A stretch of DNA of 28,542 bases. Origin: CAYOHP01 sp964403795 [NCBI: uncultured bacterium] (GTDB lineage: Bacteria; Muiribacteriota; UBA6191; CAZXTJ01). Of the stretch, positions 7,695-15,773 are shown in pieces (positions within the stretch are counted from its first letter, which is position 1; each line of letters begins with the position of its first letter). The translations under genes and the position numbers were made by a program. The notes beneath the pieces are model-generated. The model did no database searches, had not been told where the DNA came from, and was given only the letters and a program-made list of their open reading frames with translations. The stretch spans positions 1-28,542 of the forward strand of contig CAYOHP010000087.1 in the NCBI GenBank assembly GCA_964403795.1, given 5' to 3'.

Positions 7695-10046
7695 ATGCCG
7701 CTCCACCGCAAGCTCGGGCGCGACCTCCGGCGCGAGATCGCCTCGGCGCTCACCATCGCCGTCGTGGTGGCCTTGGGGATCGGCTGCCTGGTCGGGTTCC
7801 GGGGCGCCTGGCGCGACATGGTCGGCTCCCGGGATGCCTACTACCGCGAGTACGCCTTCGCCGACCTCCGCGTCATGCTGCGAAGGGCGCCCCGCTCGGC
7901 CCTCGAGCTGGTCCGCACGACCCCCGGGATCGAGCGCTTCGAGGGGCGCATCTACGAGCCGGTCCCGCTCCTCCTGCCCGGGGTACCGCGCCGGCTGGCG
8001 GCGCGCCTGGTCTCGCTCCCCGATCTCGGCACCCCGCTGGTGAACGTTCCCCGTCTGGTGGAAGGCCGGTACCCCGAACCCGGGGACCGTCCCGAGGTGC
8101 TGCTCGACGATCGCTTCGCCCGGGCCCGCGGGCTCTCCCCGGGGTCGCGCCTCGACCTGCTGCTCGACGGGGTGCAGCGATCCGTGACCGTGGCAGGGCT
8201 CGCCATGAGCCCGGAGTTCATCTACATGCTCCCGCTGGGCGGGGGCGCCATCCCCGAGCCCCGGAACAACGCGGTGGTGTGGGCCAGGGTGAGCTGGGTC
8301 GAGGAGGTCCTCGACATGCATGGGGCGTTCGACGACCTGGTCGCCACGGTCGCCCGGGGGGTCGATCCCGAAGGTGTGGTCCGCACCCTGGAGCGGGTCC
8401 TGGCCAGCCACGCGGTGGTCCGCGCCGACACCCGGGAACAGGATCCCTCGCACCGGATCCTCCGGGACGAGCTCCAGAACATCCTCCACTTCTCCCGGGT
8501 GCTCCCGGTCCTGTTCCTGGTGGGCGCCGCACTGGTGATGAACCTGGTGCTCTCCCGGCTGGTGACCACCCAGCGGGTCGTGATCGGGACCTTGAAGGCC
8601 CTAGGGGTGCCCAGGCTCCATGTCCTCCTGCATTACGCCGGCTTCGGGTTGGCGATCGGGGTGGCCGGGGGACTCGGCGGCATCTGGCTCGGGCGCCATG
8701 TGGCCGGCTTCCTGGGCGGCAGCTTCGCCCGCTTCTTCCACTTCCCGATCCGGCCGCCGGCCTTCCAGGCCGACCTGGCGATCCTCGGGTTGACCGTGTC
8801 CACCCTGGCCGCCCTGCTAGCGACCTCGCGGACCTGCCTCGAGGTGCTCGCCCTGGAGCCCGCCGAGGCGATGCGCCCGGCCCCGCCGGAGCTGGCTCCC
8901 CATCCCGCCATGCCGCGCTTCACCGGCCTGCCGCTGCTCTGGCGCCTGGCGCTGCGCTGCCTCGCCCGCCAGCCCTACCGGGCCCTGGTCGCCACCCTGG
9001 GTGTCGGGCTGGGCCTGGCCCTGCTCATCGGGAGCCGCTTCTTCACGCAGGCCATGATGGCCCTGGCCGACTTCCAGTTCCGGGTGGTGGAGCGCCAGGA
9101 CGTCGACCTCGTGCTCTCCCAGGGAGTCGGATTCGAGGCCGCCCACGAGGCCGCCCGGCTCCCCGGGGTGGAGGCGGCCGAGCTGGGGGTCGGGGCGTTC
9201 GTGGAGCTCCGGGGTCCGCGCAACCGGCGCCGGGCGCTGCTCACCGGCCTTCCCCCCGGAGCGCAGTTGATGCGCCCTCGGGCCAAGGACGGGATCTCGC
9301 TGCCGCTGCCCGCCACGGGGCTGGTGCTGTCGCGGAGCATGGCGAAGGCGCTCGGCGTGGCTCCCGGGGACCCTGTCGAGGTGGCGACCCTGGACGGGCG
9401 CGGCACCGTGGAGATCGCACCGGTCGAGGCCGTCTTCGCCTCCTACCTCGGGATCGAAGCCTATGCCCCGCTCGCCTGGGTGGCCCGGTTGCACCGGGAA
9501 CCCCGGACCGCCACCGTGCTCCGGCTCCGGGTCCCGGGGGGCGAGGCAGCCGTCGAGGCCGCTACCCGGGAGCGGCCCGGGGTGCTGCAGACCACCCGGC
9601 GGCGGGACCGGATCGAAGGCTTCCGACGCTCCATGCAGGCCACCATGGACGTGGTGGCGGTGGTCCTCGTGTTCCTGGCCGGGGCCCTGGCGCTGGCCCT
9701 GAACGGCAACGCGGCCCTGGTCGCCATGGCAGAGCGGCGCCGGGAGCTGGCGCTCTACCGCATGCTCGGATTCCGGCGCCGGGAACTCGCCGCCATGGTG
9801 CTCCACGAGCACGTGCTGGTGGCGGTCGGCGGGATGATGGTGGGCCTGCCGCTCGGGTACCTGATCACCCTGCGCTCGCATGCGGTCTACGACACCGAGC
9901 TCTACCGCCTGCCCTGGGTCTTCTCCTCGGGGATGGTGGCCCGGGGACTCCTGTTCTCGCTCCTGTTCTCGGTGCTCGCCCATCTGCTGGTGCGGCGCTG
10001 GCTGGAGGGGCACCGGTGGCAGGACGACCTCGCCGTCAAGGAGTGA
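7695..10046 (+). CDS. Two-module FtsX/MacB-type ABC transporter permease
   Basis: This 783-residue inner-membrane protein has the 1+3+1+3 layout of double FtsX permeases. One membrane segment is at 16-36, followed by a large periplasmic domain (about 40-260) and three segments near 268-289, 312-333 and 359-377. A fifth lies near 429-447, followed by a second periplasmic domain (about 450-645) and three segments near 651-673, 705-727 and 745-765. The conserved turn after the first core reads EPAEAMRP (388-395), typical of the family. Such permeases pair with a LolD/MacB-type ATPase to move lipoproteins, lipids or peptides, or to transmit force to envelope enzymes. No ATPase gene is adjacent, so the partner must lie elsewhere. 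The GTG at 7692 is an equal alternative start. Its last 11 bases overlap the convergent kinase gene. Confidence 0.9.
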   Translation: MPLHRKLGRDLRREIASALTIAVVVALGIGCLVGFRGAWRDMVGSRDAYYREYAFADLRVMLRRAPRSALELVRTTPGIERFEGRIYEPVPLLLPGVPRRLAARLVSLPDLGTPLVNVPRLVEGRYPEPGDRPEVLLDDRFARARGLSPGSRLDLLLDGVQRSVTVAGLAMSPEFIYMLPLGGGAIPEPRNNAVVWARVSWVEEVLDMHGAFDDLVATVARGVDPEGVVRTLERVLASHAVVRADTREQDPSHRILRDELQNILHFSRVLPVLFLVGAALVMNLVLSRLVTTQRVVIGTLKALGVPRLHVLLHYAGFGLAIGVAGGLGGIWLGRHVAGFLGGSFARFFHFPIRPPAFQADLAILGLTVSTLAALLATSRTCLEVLALEPAEAMRPAPPELAPHPAMPRFTGLPLLWRLALRCLARQPYRALVATLGVGLGLALLIGSRFFTQAMMALADFQFRVVERQDVDLVLSQGVGFEAAHEAARLPGVEAAELGVGAFVELRGPRNRRRALLTGLPPGAQLMRPRAKDGISLPLPATGLVLSRSMAKALGVAPGDPVEVATLDGRGTVEIAPVEAVFASYLGIEAYAPLAWVARLHREPRTATVLRLRVPGGEAAVEAATRERPGVLQTTRRRDRIEGFRRSMQATMDVVAVVLVFLAGALALALNGNAALVAMAERRRELALYRMLGFRRRELAAMVLHEHVLVAVGGMMVGLPLGYLITLRSHAVYDTELYRLPWVFSSGMVARGLLFSLLFSVLAHLLVRRWLEGHRWQDDLAVKE

Positions 10047-12222
10047 CCTCCGCGGCTGCGGGAGCTCCGGTCCCGGGCCTCCCGGTGCCCGCCCCCGGCT
10101 CGAGCACCAGCCTGACCGACCACAGGTCGCAGCCGTGGTAGTGGACCAACCCGGGCAGCTCGACCTCCGAGACCACGAGCCGGTTCCGGCCTGGCCGGAG
10201 CGCCCCGGGCGGGAGCTCGAGCGCGACCCGGTACTCGGCCCTGCCCATCGGCTTGTAGCTGGCCCGCTTCGAGCCGCGGGAGGTGGAATCCCAGAAGACC
10301 AGGGTGTCGTTCCAGGCGATCCGCAGGGCGTCGGGCGGGAGCAGGTTGCCCACCTCCAGGACGACCGCCACCCGGGCGTACCGGCCCGCCGGATCCTGCC
10401 CCAACGGAACCTCCAGCGAGACGTCCCGGTAGGGCTCGGGGTCGATCTGCTGGAAGGTCGTGAAGGTGAAGGTCTTCATGGCGACCAGCTGCGCCGAGGA
10501 GAGGTTCTCGGGATGGTGCACCAGGACCGGGGCGAAGCGCTCCGGCCGGGTGGCCCAGTGGTAGACGAGGTGGTCGCCGGCGGGGGGCTCCTCGGGCAGC
10601 GCCGCGATCGGCTCCTCGGGGATCGGACGCCAGCCGTCGAGGGCCGAAAGGGCAGGGTCGGAGGTGTCCTCGGGCAGGTCCTCCACCCGGATCGGCACCA
10701 GGCTGCGGAGGATCGGCTCGACCTGGTAGACGGGGCGCGCTCCCCAGGCCTGGAAGTACCGGTCGAAGGCCGAGAGGGGTTGGATCGCCTCGGAGAGGTC
10801 CCGGCGCAGGCTGAAGGGAAGCTCCGGGTCCGCCACCAGACTCGCGATCCGCGTCCGGTCCGCGCTCCACTCCTTCTCCAGGGGAAGGCTGCCACGCGCC
10901 CCCTCGAGAGCCTGGAGGTCTGCCGGGACCGGTGACCCCGCCCGGGCCTGGGCCATCTCCGCCTGGTGGATCTCAGCCTCCCGCTCGGGGCGGGAGCCGA
11001 ACACGAGGCGGTGGAGCTCGGTGACCTTGTCGGCGACGGCCGTCGACCGCAGGCGGATTCGCCAGGTCCGGGAGAGTTCCCGGGCGGTCTCCCCGACGGC
11101 TTGCCGCCGCGGGAGAGGATCGGGCGCAGGCGGATCCGGCGTGGCGGGAGGGCGTAGAGCCAGACCCCCGAGCCCCAGGGCGAGCGCGAGTGCAGCCGGG
11201 AGGGAGAGCAAGAGCGGACTCCGACCTCCGGGAGGAGGCGCGGAGGACGGGCTCCCCCGAGCCCCTCCCGGTGAGGAGGAAGAGGACGAGGCCACCCGGG
11301 TGGCGGGCTCGGCGGGAGCCAGCACGGGCGGCGCGGGCCGGGGCAGTAGGGCGGTCCTCCCTCCCGGCGTCCGGTCCCGCGAGCCGCCCAGGGAGCGTCC
11401 CTCCCGGTCGGTGGCGAGGGTGCGCTGGAGCTCGCGGATCCTCTCCGCCAGGCCCGCTCCGTCCAGGCGGCGCGGGGCCGGGACCAGGGTGGCGGAGAGC
11501 AGCGGGAAGAGCGGGCTTTGGGTCGCCCCGGGATCCAGGGCTCCCGCCTTGCCGGCGGCCGCGATCTCGGCCACCGTGCCCCGGAACGGGGGGTGGCCGA
11601 AGAGGGCGGTATGGACCAGGCACCCCAGGGCCCAGAGATCGCTCGCCGGGGACGGCGGGGAGCCCTCGAAGAGCTCCGGGGCCATGAACTCCGGGGTCCC
11701 CAGCACCAGTCCGGTGCGGGTCCGGGCCTGGCGGTGCACCGACTTCGCCAGGCCGAAGTCGGCGAGTTTGGGCTCACCGTCGGCGAGGAGGAGCACGTTT
11801 CCGGGTTTCACGTCCCGGTGGAGGATGCCCCGGGAGTGGGCGAAGTCCAGGGCCTCGACCATGCGGGCGGCGAGGTCGAGGACCGGGGCGGGCTCCAGGC
11901 CGCCCACCGGGATCCGTCCCGCCAGACTTCCACCCGAGGCGTACTCGAGGACCAGGTAGGGAGTCTCGCCCTCGAGGCCCAGGTCGAAGATCTGGAGGAT
12001 GTGGGGGTGGGAGAGCCCGGCCAGGGTCCGGGCTTCCTCGAGGAACCGCCCCGGGGTGGCGATCTGGCTCCCGGCCTCCAGGAGCTTCACCGCCACCAGG
12101 CGATCGAGTTCCCGGTCGCGGGCCAGCCAGACCGAGGCGGCGGCGCCCCGGCCGAGCTCCCGCTCCAGCCGGTAGCGGCCTGCCAGGGTGCGTCCCCGGA
12201 CCTCTGCGGTGAGGGAGGTCAC
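10036..12222 (-). CDS. Transmembrane Ser/Thr protein kinase with extracytoplasmic beta-rich domain
   Basis: The product has 728 residues. Residues 15-270 form a Hanks-type kinase domain with a glycine loop (GRGAAASV, 24-31), Lys46 in VAVK, the catalytic loop H135-R-D137-V-K-P-G-N, D155-F-G and A181-P-E. All catalytic residues are present, so it should be active. A Pro/Ser-rich linker (about 290-335) leads to one membrane segment (about 336-356). The outer part has a helical region and, near the C-terminus, a beta-sandwich-like stretch with the pattern of galactose-binding-like domains (strands around VAVVLEVGN, ELPPGALRPGRNRLVV and a final VRLVLE). It likely senses a surface signal and phosphorylates Ser/Thr targets. 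The start codon is GTG with no Shine-Dalgarno sequence, but a TAnnnT hexamer is six bases upstream. It is divergent from the large coiled-coil gene (92 bp between the two starts). Confidence 0.9.
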   Translation of the reverse strand: MTSLTAEVRGRTLAGRYRLERELGRGAAASVWLARDRELDRLVAVKLLEAGSQIATPGRFLEEARTLAGLSHPHILQIFDLGLEGETPYLVLEYASGGSLAGRIPVGGLEPAPVLDLAARMVEALDFAHSRGILHRDVKPGNVLLLADGEPKLADFGLAKSVHRQARTRTGLVLGTPEFMAPELFEGSPPSPASDLWALGCLVHTALFGHPPFRGTVAEIAAAGKAGALDPGATQSPLFPLLSATLVPAPRRLDGAGLAERIRELQRTLATDREGRSLGGSRDRTPGGRTALLPRPAPPVLAPAEPATRVASSSSSSPGGARGSPSSAPPPGGRSPLLLSLPAALALALGLGGLALRPPATPDPPAPDPLPRRQAVGETARELSRTWRIRLRSTAVADKVTELHRLVFGSRPEREAEIHQAEMAQARAGSPVPADLQALEGARGSLPLEKEWSADRTRIASLVADPELPFSLRRDLSEAIQPLSAFDRYFQAWGARPVYQVEPILRSLVPIRVEDLPEDTSDPALSALDGWRPIPEEPIAALPEEPPAGDHLVYHWATRPERFAPVLVHHPENLSSAQLVAMKTFTFTTFQQIDPEPYRDVSLEVPLGQDPAGRYARVAVVLEVGNLLPPDALRIAWNDTLVFWDSTSRGSKRASYKPMGRAEYRVALELPPGALRPGRNRLVVSEVELPGLVHYHGCDLWSVRLVLEPGAGTGRPGTGAPAAAEVTP

Positions 12223-12228
12223 GGACCG

Positions 12229-12234
12229 AGCGTA
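12229..12234 (-). promoter_or_regulatory. Putative -10 element (TACGCT) of a leaderless kinase transcript
   Basis: TACGCT on the - strand is six bases before the GTG start at 12222. It lies in the same 11-base block (12227-12237) that precedes the HAD gene. Together with the lack of a ribosome binding site this supports a leaderless mRNA and supports the GTG start. Confidence 0.5.
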
Positions 12235-12301
12235 GCCGCAAAGCGTGGCGGTGCCGGGGGCAGGGTGGTTACAGTGGCCGGGTCGCCGGCGGGGTGACCT
12301 T

Positions 12302-12308
12302 GGGGAGG
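12302..12308 (+). promoter_or_regulatory. Shine-Dalgarno GGGGAGG deciding the start at 12315
   Basis: GGGGAGG sits six bases before the ATG at 12315. The open frame allows a GTG at 12294, but only the ATG has this ribosome site and gives a clean signal peptide. A TACAGT hexamer at 12270-12275 is a possible -10 element for this gene. Confidence 0.75.
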
Positions 12309-12314
12309 TTTCGG

Positions 12315-15300
12315 ATGAGGTGGTCGGGCGGGTTCCTGGTCCTGATCCTGGGTGCGGCCATGGGCTTCTGGCTGGGGGTCTCCGGGGCGCGGGCCGCGCT
12401 CTCCGAGGAGGAGTGCCGCCGGCTGCGGCGGGAGTGGCTCGAGGTACGCCTCGAGGCCCGAAGGCTTCGGGATCGGATCCGGGCCGATGCCCAGGCCCGG
12501 GCCCGAGGTCGTACCACCCAGGCCGCCAACGAGATCGCCGACGCCCTCAAGGAGTCGCGGGAGGCGCTCGAGGCTGCCGACATGGAGGCCGTCCAGAAGG
12601 AGGTCGACCGGATCCGGTCCGTCCTCGGGGAACAGAAGAACCGGCTCACCGAGTTCCTGGACGGTCTGAGCGAGGGTTCGGAGCAGGCCGCCGGGGTGCT
12701 CGAGCAGGCCACCACCGCCTTGCAGCGGATCGAGACCGTGATCCGGATCATGGACGCCAATCCCAACGATCCGGCCCAGGCCGCCCAGGCCTTCGCCGAC
12801 TACGTGGGCCTGGTCACCGACGTGCTCGGGCCGCTGATCGAGCGGGTGCCGGTGCTGGGAGACTTCCTGGGCTTCTACAACGAGGCGCTCCAGGCGATCG
12901 CCGGGGCCATCGGACGAATCCAGGAGAACCTGAGGAACCAGAGCGCCCGGCTCCTGGGCGAGGACATCTACGACCCGAGGAACGTCGAGCTGAGCGACCT
13001 GGAGGGGCGCCTCGCCGAGCTGGCCCGGAGGCTGGCGCGGGAGTGCGGGGAGCACTACGTCTGGTTCGACGGCACCTTCCTGCCGGTCGCCGAGGCGGCG
13101 GCCCGACGCCAGGAGGCAGCGGATGCGGCTGCGGCCGCCGCCGCCGCCCGGGCTCGGGCCCGGGCCGAGGCGGAGCGCCGGGCCCAGATGCGCCGCGAGT
13201 GCGCCGACCTGCTCCGGGAACTCGAGGGCAAGCGGTCCCGGATCCAGAGCCTCTCGAACCAGATCGCCAGCCTTTCGTCCGGGGCCTCCACCAATCGAGG
13301 TACCGGCCATTCGAACGGCCTGCAGCAGCAGGTCGAGCCCTTGGCCCGGGAACTCGAGGGCCTGCGCCGGGAGGCCGAGGATCTTGCCAGCCGGATCCGC
13401 GAGCGCTGCGGGAACGACGCCCCGGATGCTCTCACCGCGGCGGGGAATGCCGAGGCTGCCATCGCCGCAGCCACGGCCAGGGCGCGGGATGGGGCCGGCA
13501 CGGTGGCGGTCGCGGCCCAGGCGACCACCGCCAAGGCCGAGCTGACCGAGTGCCAGCGTCGCTGCCGGGAGTGTCTCGACGAACTGGCCCGCATGGTGGC
13601 CGAGCTGGCGGCGCTCGAGGGCCAGGTCCCTGCTGCCGACGCGGCGGTGACCGCGGCCCAGGCCGCCGTCGACCGGGCGGCCGAGGAGCTGGCCGCGAGC
13701 CAGCGCGGGGCCGAGGTGCACGTCTACGAGGACAGCCGGGGCAACCTGGTCCTGTCCGCCACCATGACCGCCCCGGGACTCTCCTACAAGGGCTGGATCA
13801 TCCCTTCGGACCGGGCCCGGAGGATCCGCCAGGCGCGGGAGGCCAAGGCCGCCGCCGACGCCGCCCTGGCCCAGGCGCAGGCTGCCCGGGCCGCCTTGGA
13901 TGCCGCGATCGCCGCCAAGCGCGCCCAGGTGGCGGCCAAGCAGGCGGAGTGCGACCGTTGCCGGCGGGAGTGCGAGGAGAGCGCGGCCGGTTTCCGGGAC
14001 CAGTACGGGCGGATCCTGGGAAGGCTCCGGGACGACGGGTCCGTGGACCGTGGTGCCACCGAGCTCGGGACCCTGGCCGGCCAGATCCGGGGTCGGATCC
14101 CGAGGCCCAGGCCCCGACCTCCGGTGGAGGCGACGCCGGGGACGGTGACCAGTCCTCGGGTAGCCCAGATCGACAGCTTCTTCGACGTGTTCACCCGGAT
14201 CGAGCTCGGGGACGGCGCCCAGGCGACGCCTCCCCAGGCGGCGAGCTTCTTCGACATCTTCCTCTCGGTCGACCTCCGGACGCCCGCACAGCTGCGCCAG
14301 GCCGCCGACGTCCTGGCTCCCCAGGACGGGAACCTGCTGGTCTCGCCCCGGGGCGCGTTCACCGTCGACTCCGGCGCGCTGCGCCGCCTGGCCGAGCAGG
14401 GTGGCCTGCCGCCGCCGCCTCCCCCTCCGGGAGGCCCGCTGACCGTGAACGGGATGGGCGGAGACGACGTGTTCGAGGTCCGCCCGGGCTCGCCCGGAAG
14501 CGGAGGCCCGCTGCCCGTCAACGGCCTGGGCGGCGACGACCTCGTGACCGTGGGAACCGGTGGCCATCCCGGATCCCCGATCCGGGGAGTCACCCCGGAC
14601 GACCGGACCCAGGAGGACCTGACCGGAGGTCCGCTCGCCCGCGACTTCCTCACGCCCCAGCTCCCGGGAGGGGTGCCGCCCCCGGTTCCCCCAGGAGATC
14701 CCTTCCGCCCCCAGCTCGACCTGAACGCCAGCGGAGGCGATGACGTGTTCGCACCGGTCCTCAACTCGGACCTGACCCGGGTGGGCGCCATGAAGGACTC
14801 GCTCAGGACCCTGGGCCAGGCCATCGTGGGCGGCGATCTGCCGGCGATGATGGGCACCTTCGACCCCGAGGCGAGCTTCGACGTCTCGATCTTCCGGAAC
14901 GCCGCCCTCGACTTCTTCAACCGGGTCCGCGACATCCTGCTCGATTTCGAGATCACCCAGGCCAACGTGACCTTCGAGGGGGGCAGCCTGGACCTGAACT
15001 TCCTGATCGGCGGCGTCGACACCCAGACGGGAGGGGTGTTCGGTCCCCGTCGGTCCCGTTCCTACATCCGCTTCCGACGGGTGGGACGTCGCTTCCTGAT
15101 CTCCGGCATCCAGGGGGACTTCCCGCTCCTGCATCCGACCAACCCGGATCCGTTCCTCCGGAGCCAGATCCAGGCCGGCCAGCCGTCGTCGGACTCCAGC
15201 TCCGGCAGTGGCGTGAAGACCCTGACCTTCACCCTCAACAACCCGGGCAACGACCATGCCCTGCTCGACCTGGACGCGGGGACCTTCCTGCCGGTGACCG

Positions 15301-15686
15301 GCTCGGGCTCCGAGACAGGCCAGACCGATCTGATCTTCTTCCCGTTCGTGGGGTACTCGAACTACTTCTTCGGCGAGGCCACTGCCCCCGGAGTCTTCAA
15401 CGCCAACAAGGTCACCTACTGCGGAGGTTCCTCGCTCTTCCCCGACGGGCTGGCCTCGATCCGGAATGTCGACACCGGCGCGTTCTTCACCCAGGCATTC
15501 TGCGCCGGCAGCGCTCCCCAGTACTTCGCCTTCGAGACCAGCGACGGCCGGATCGGGGCGCTCGAGATCACGTTCTCGACCTTCACGGCCTCGGTGGCGA
15601 CGGTCACGATCAAGATCCAGCTCGCCCCTCCCGGAGGCGGAGACACCATCAACGCGGACGGGACCCAGGACTGCGGAGGGACCTAG
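12315..15686 (+). CDS. Large secreted coiled-coil protein with Gly-Asp repeats and C-terminal beta domain, function unknown
   Basis: This is a 1123-residue exported protein. A signal peptide ends near residue 27 (GARA). Residues 30-310, 335-465 and 500-560 are rich in Ala, Glu, Arg and Gln with heptad-like spacing, so long coiled coils are expected. They carry Cys-rich knots (ECQRRCRECLDE at 412-423 and ECDRCRRECEE at 545-555) that could form disulfides outside the cell. Residues 620-654 hold two copies of an FFD(V/I)F-x3-(E/D)L motif. Residues 697-815 have a poly-Pro run and three NGxGGDD-like repeats. Residues 820-935 could be an NTF2-like fold, and 965-1105 a beta-rich domain. I do not recognise a named family. 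The neighbours are two membrane Ser/Thr kinases, one divergent and one 87 bp downstream, so a surface structural or ligand role watched by those kinases is plausible but inferred. Confidence 0.85.
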   Translation: MRWSGGFLVLILGAAMGFWLGVSGARAALSEEECRRLRREWLEVRLEARRLRDRIRADAQARARGRTTQAANEIADALKESREALEAADMEAVQKEVDRIRSVLGEQKNRLTEFLDGLSEGSEQAAGVLEQATTALQRIETVIRIMDANPNDPAQAAQAFADYVGLVTDVLGPLIERVPVLGDFLGFYNEALQAIAGAIGRIQENLRNQSARLLGEDIYDPRNVELSDLEGRLAELARRLARECGEHYVWFDGTFLPVAEAAARRQEAADAAAAAAAARARARAEAERRAQMRRECADLLRELEGKRSRIQSLSNQIASLSSGASTNRGTGHSNGLQQQVEPLARELEGLRREAEDLASRIRERCGNDAPDALTAAGNAEAAIAAATARARDGAGTVAVAAQATTAKAELTECQRRCRECLDELARMVAELAALEGQVPAADAAVTAAQAAVDRAAEELAASQRGAEVHVYEDSRGNLVLSATMTAPGLSYKGWIIPSDRARRIRQAREAKAAADAALAQAQAARAALDAAIAAKRAQVAAKQAECDRCRRECEESAAGFRDQYGRILGRLRDDGSVDRGATELGTLAGQIRGRIPRPRPRPPVEATPGTVTSPRVAQIDSFFDVFTRIELGDGAQATPPQAASFFDIFLSVDLRTPAQLRQAADVLAPQDGNLLVSPRGAFTVDSGALRRLAEQGGLPPPPPPPGGPLTVNGMGGDDVFEVRPGSPGSGGPLPVNGLGGDDLVTVGTGGHPGSPIRGVTPDDRTQEDLTGGPLARDFLTPQLPGGVPPPVPPGDPFRPQLDLNASGGDDVFAPVLNSDLTRVGAMKDSLRTLGQAIVGGDLPAMMGTFDPEASFDVSIFRNAALDFFNRVRDILLDFEITQANVTFEGGSLDLNFLIGGVDTQTGGVFGPRRSRSYIRFRRVGRRFLISGIQGDFPLLHPTNPDPFLRSQIQAGQPSSDSSSGSGVKTLTFTLNNPGNDHALLDLDAGTFLPVTGSGSETGQTDLIFFPFVGYSNYFFGEATAPGVFNANKVTYCGGSSLFPDGLASIRNVDTGAFFTQAFCAGSAPQYFAFETSDGRIGALEITFSTFTASVATVTIKIQLAPPGGGDTINADGTQDCGGT
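14430..14759 (+). repeat. Three short Gly-Asp repeats inside the coiled-coil protein
   Basis: Two near-identical copies (GGPLTVNGMGGDDVFEV at 14430-14480 and GGPLPVNGLGGDDLVTV at 14502-14552) are followed by a shorter one (LNASGGDDVFAPV at 14721-14759). The pattern of hydrophobic, NG, x, GGDD, hydrophobic resembles calcium-binding RTX-like turns, but there are too few copies to claim a beta-roll. Confidence 0.55.
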
Positions 15687-15773
15687 GACCCGGTCCGGAC
15701 CGATGATCCGGGGCAAGCGCGAGGAGTGGACGGGAAGCGGCCGCCGGTCCAGGTCCCGGACCGGGATCCGGGG

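Noticed and set aside
6425-7819. Extension of the vWA protein frame upstream of its signal peptide
   Set aside because: It is a shadow of the HAD gene, and the signal peptide at 6424 sets the start.
14430-14759. Full RTX calcium-binding beta-roll
   Set aside because: Only three spaced copies are present, whereas beta-rolls need tandem nonapeptides.
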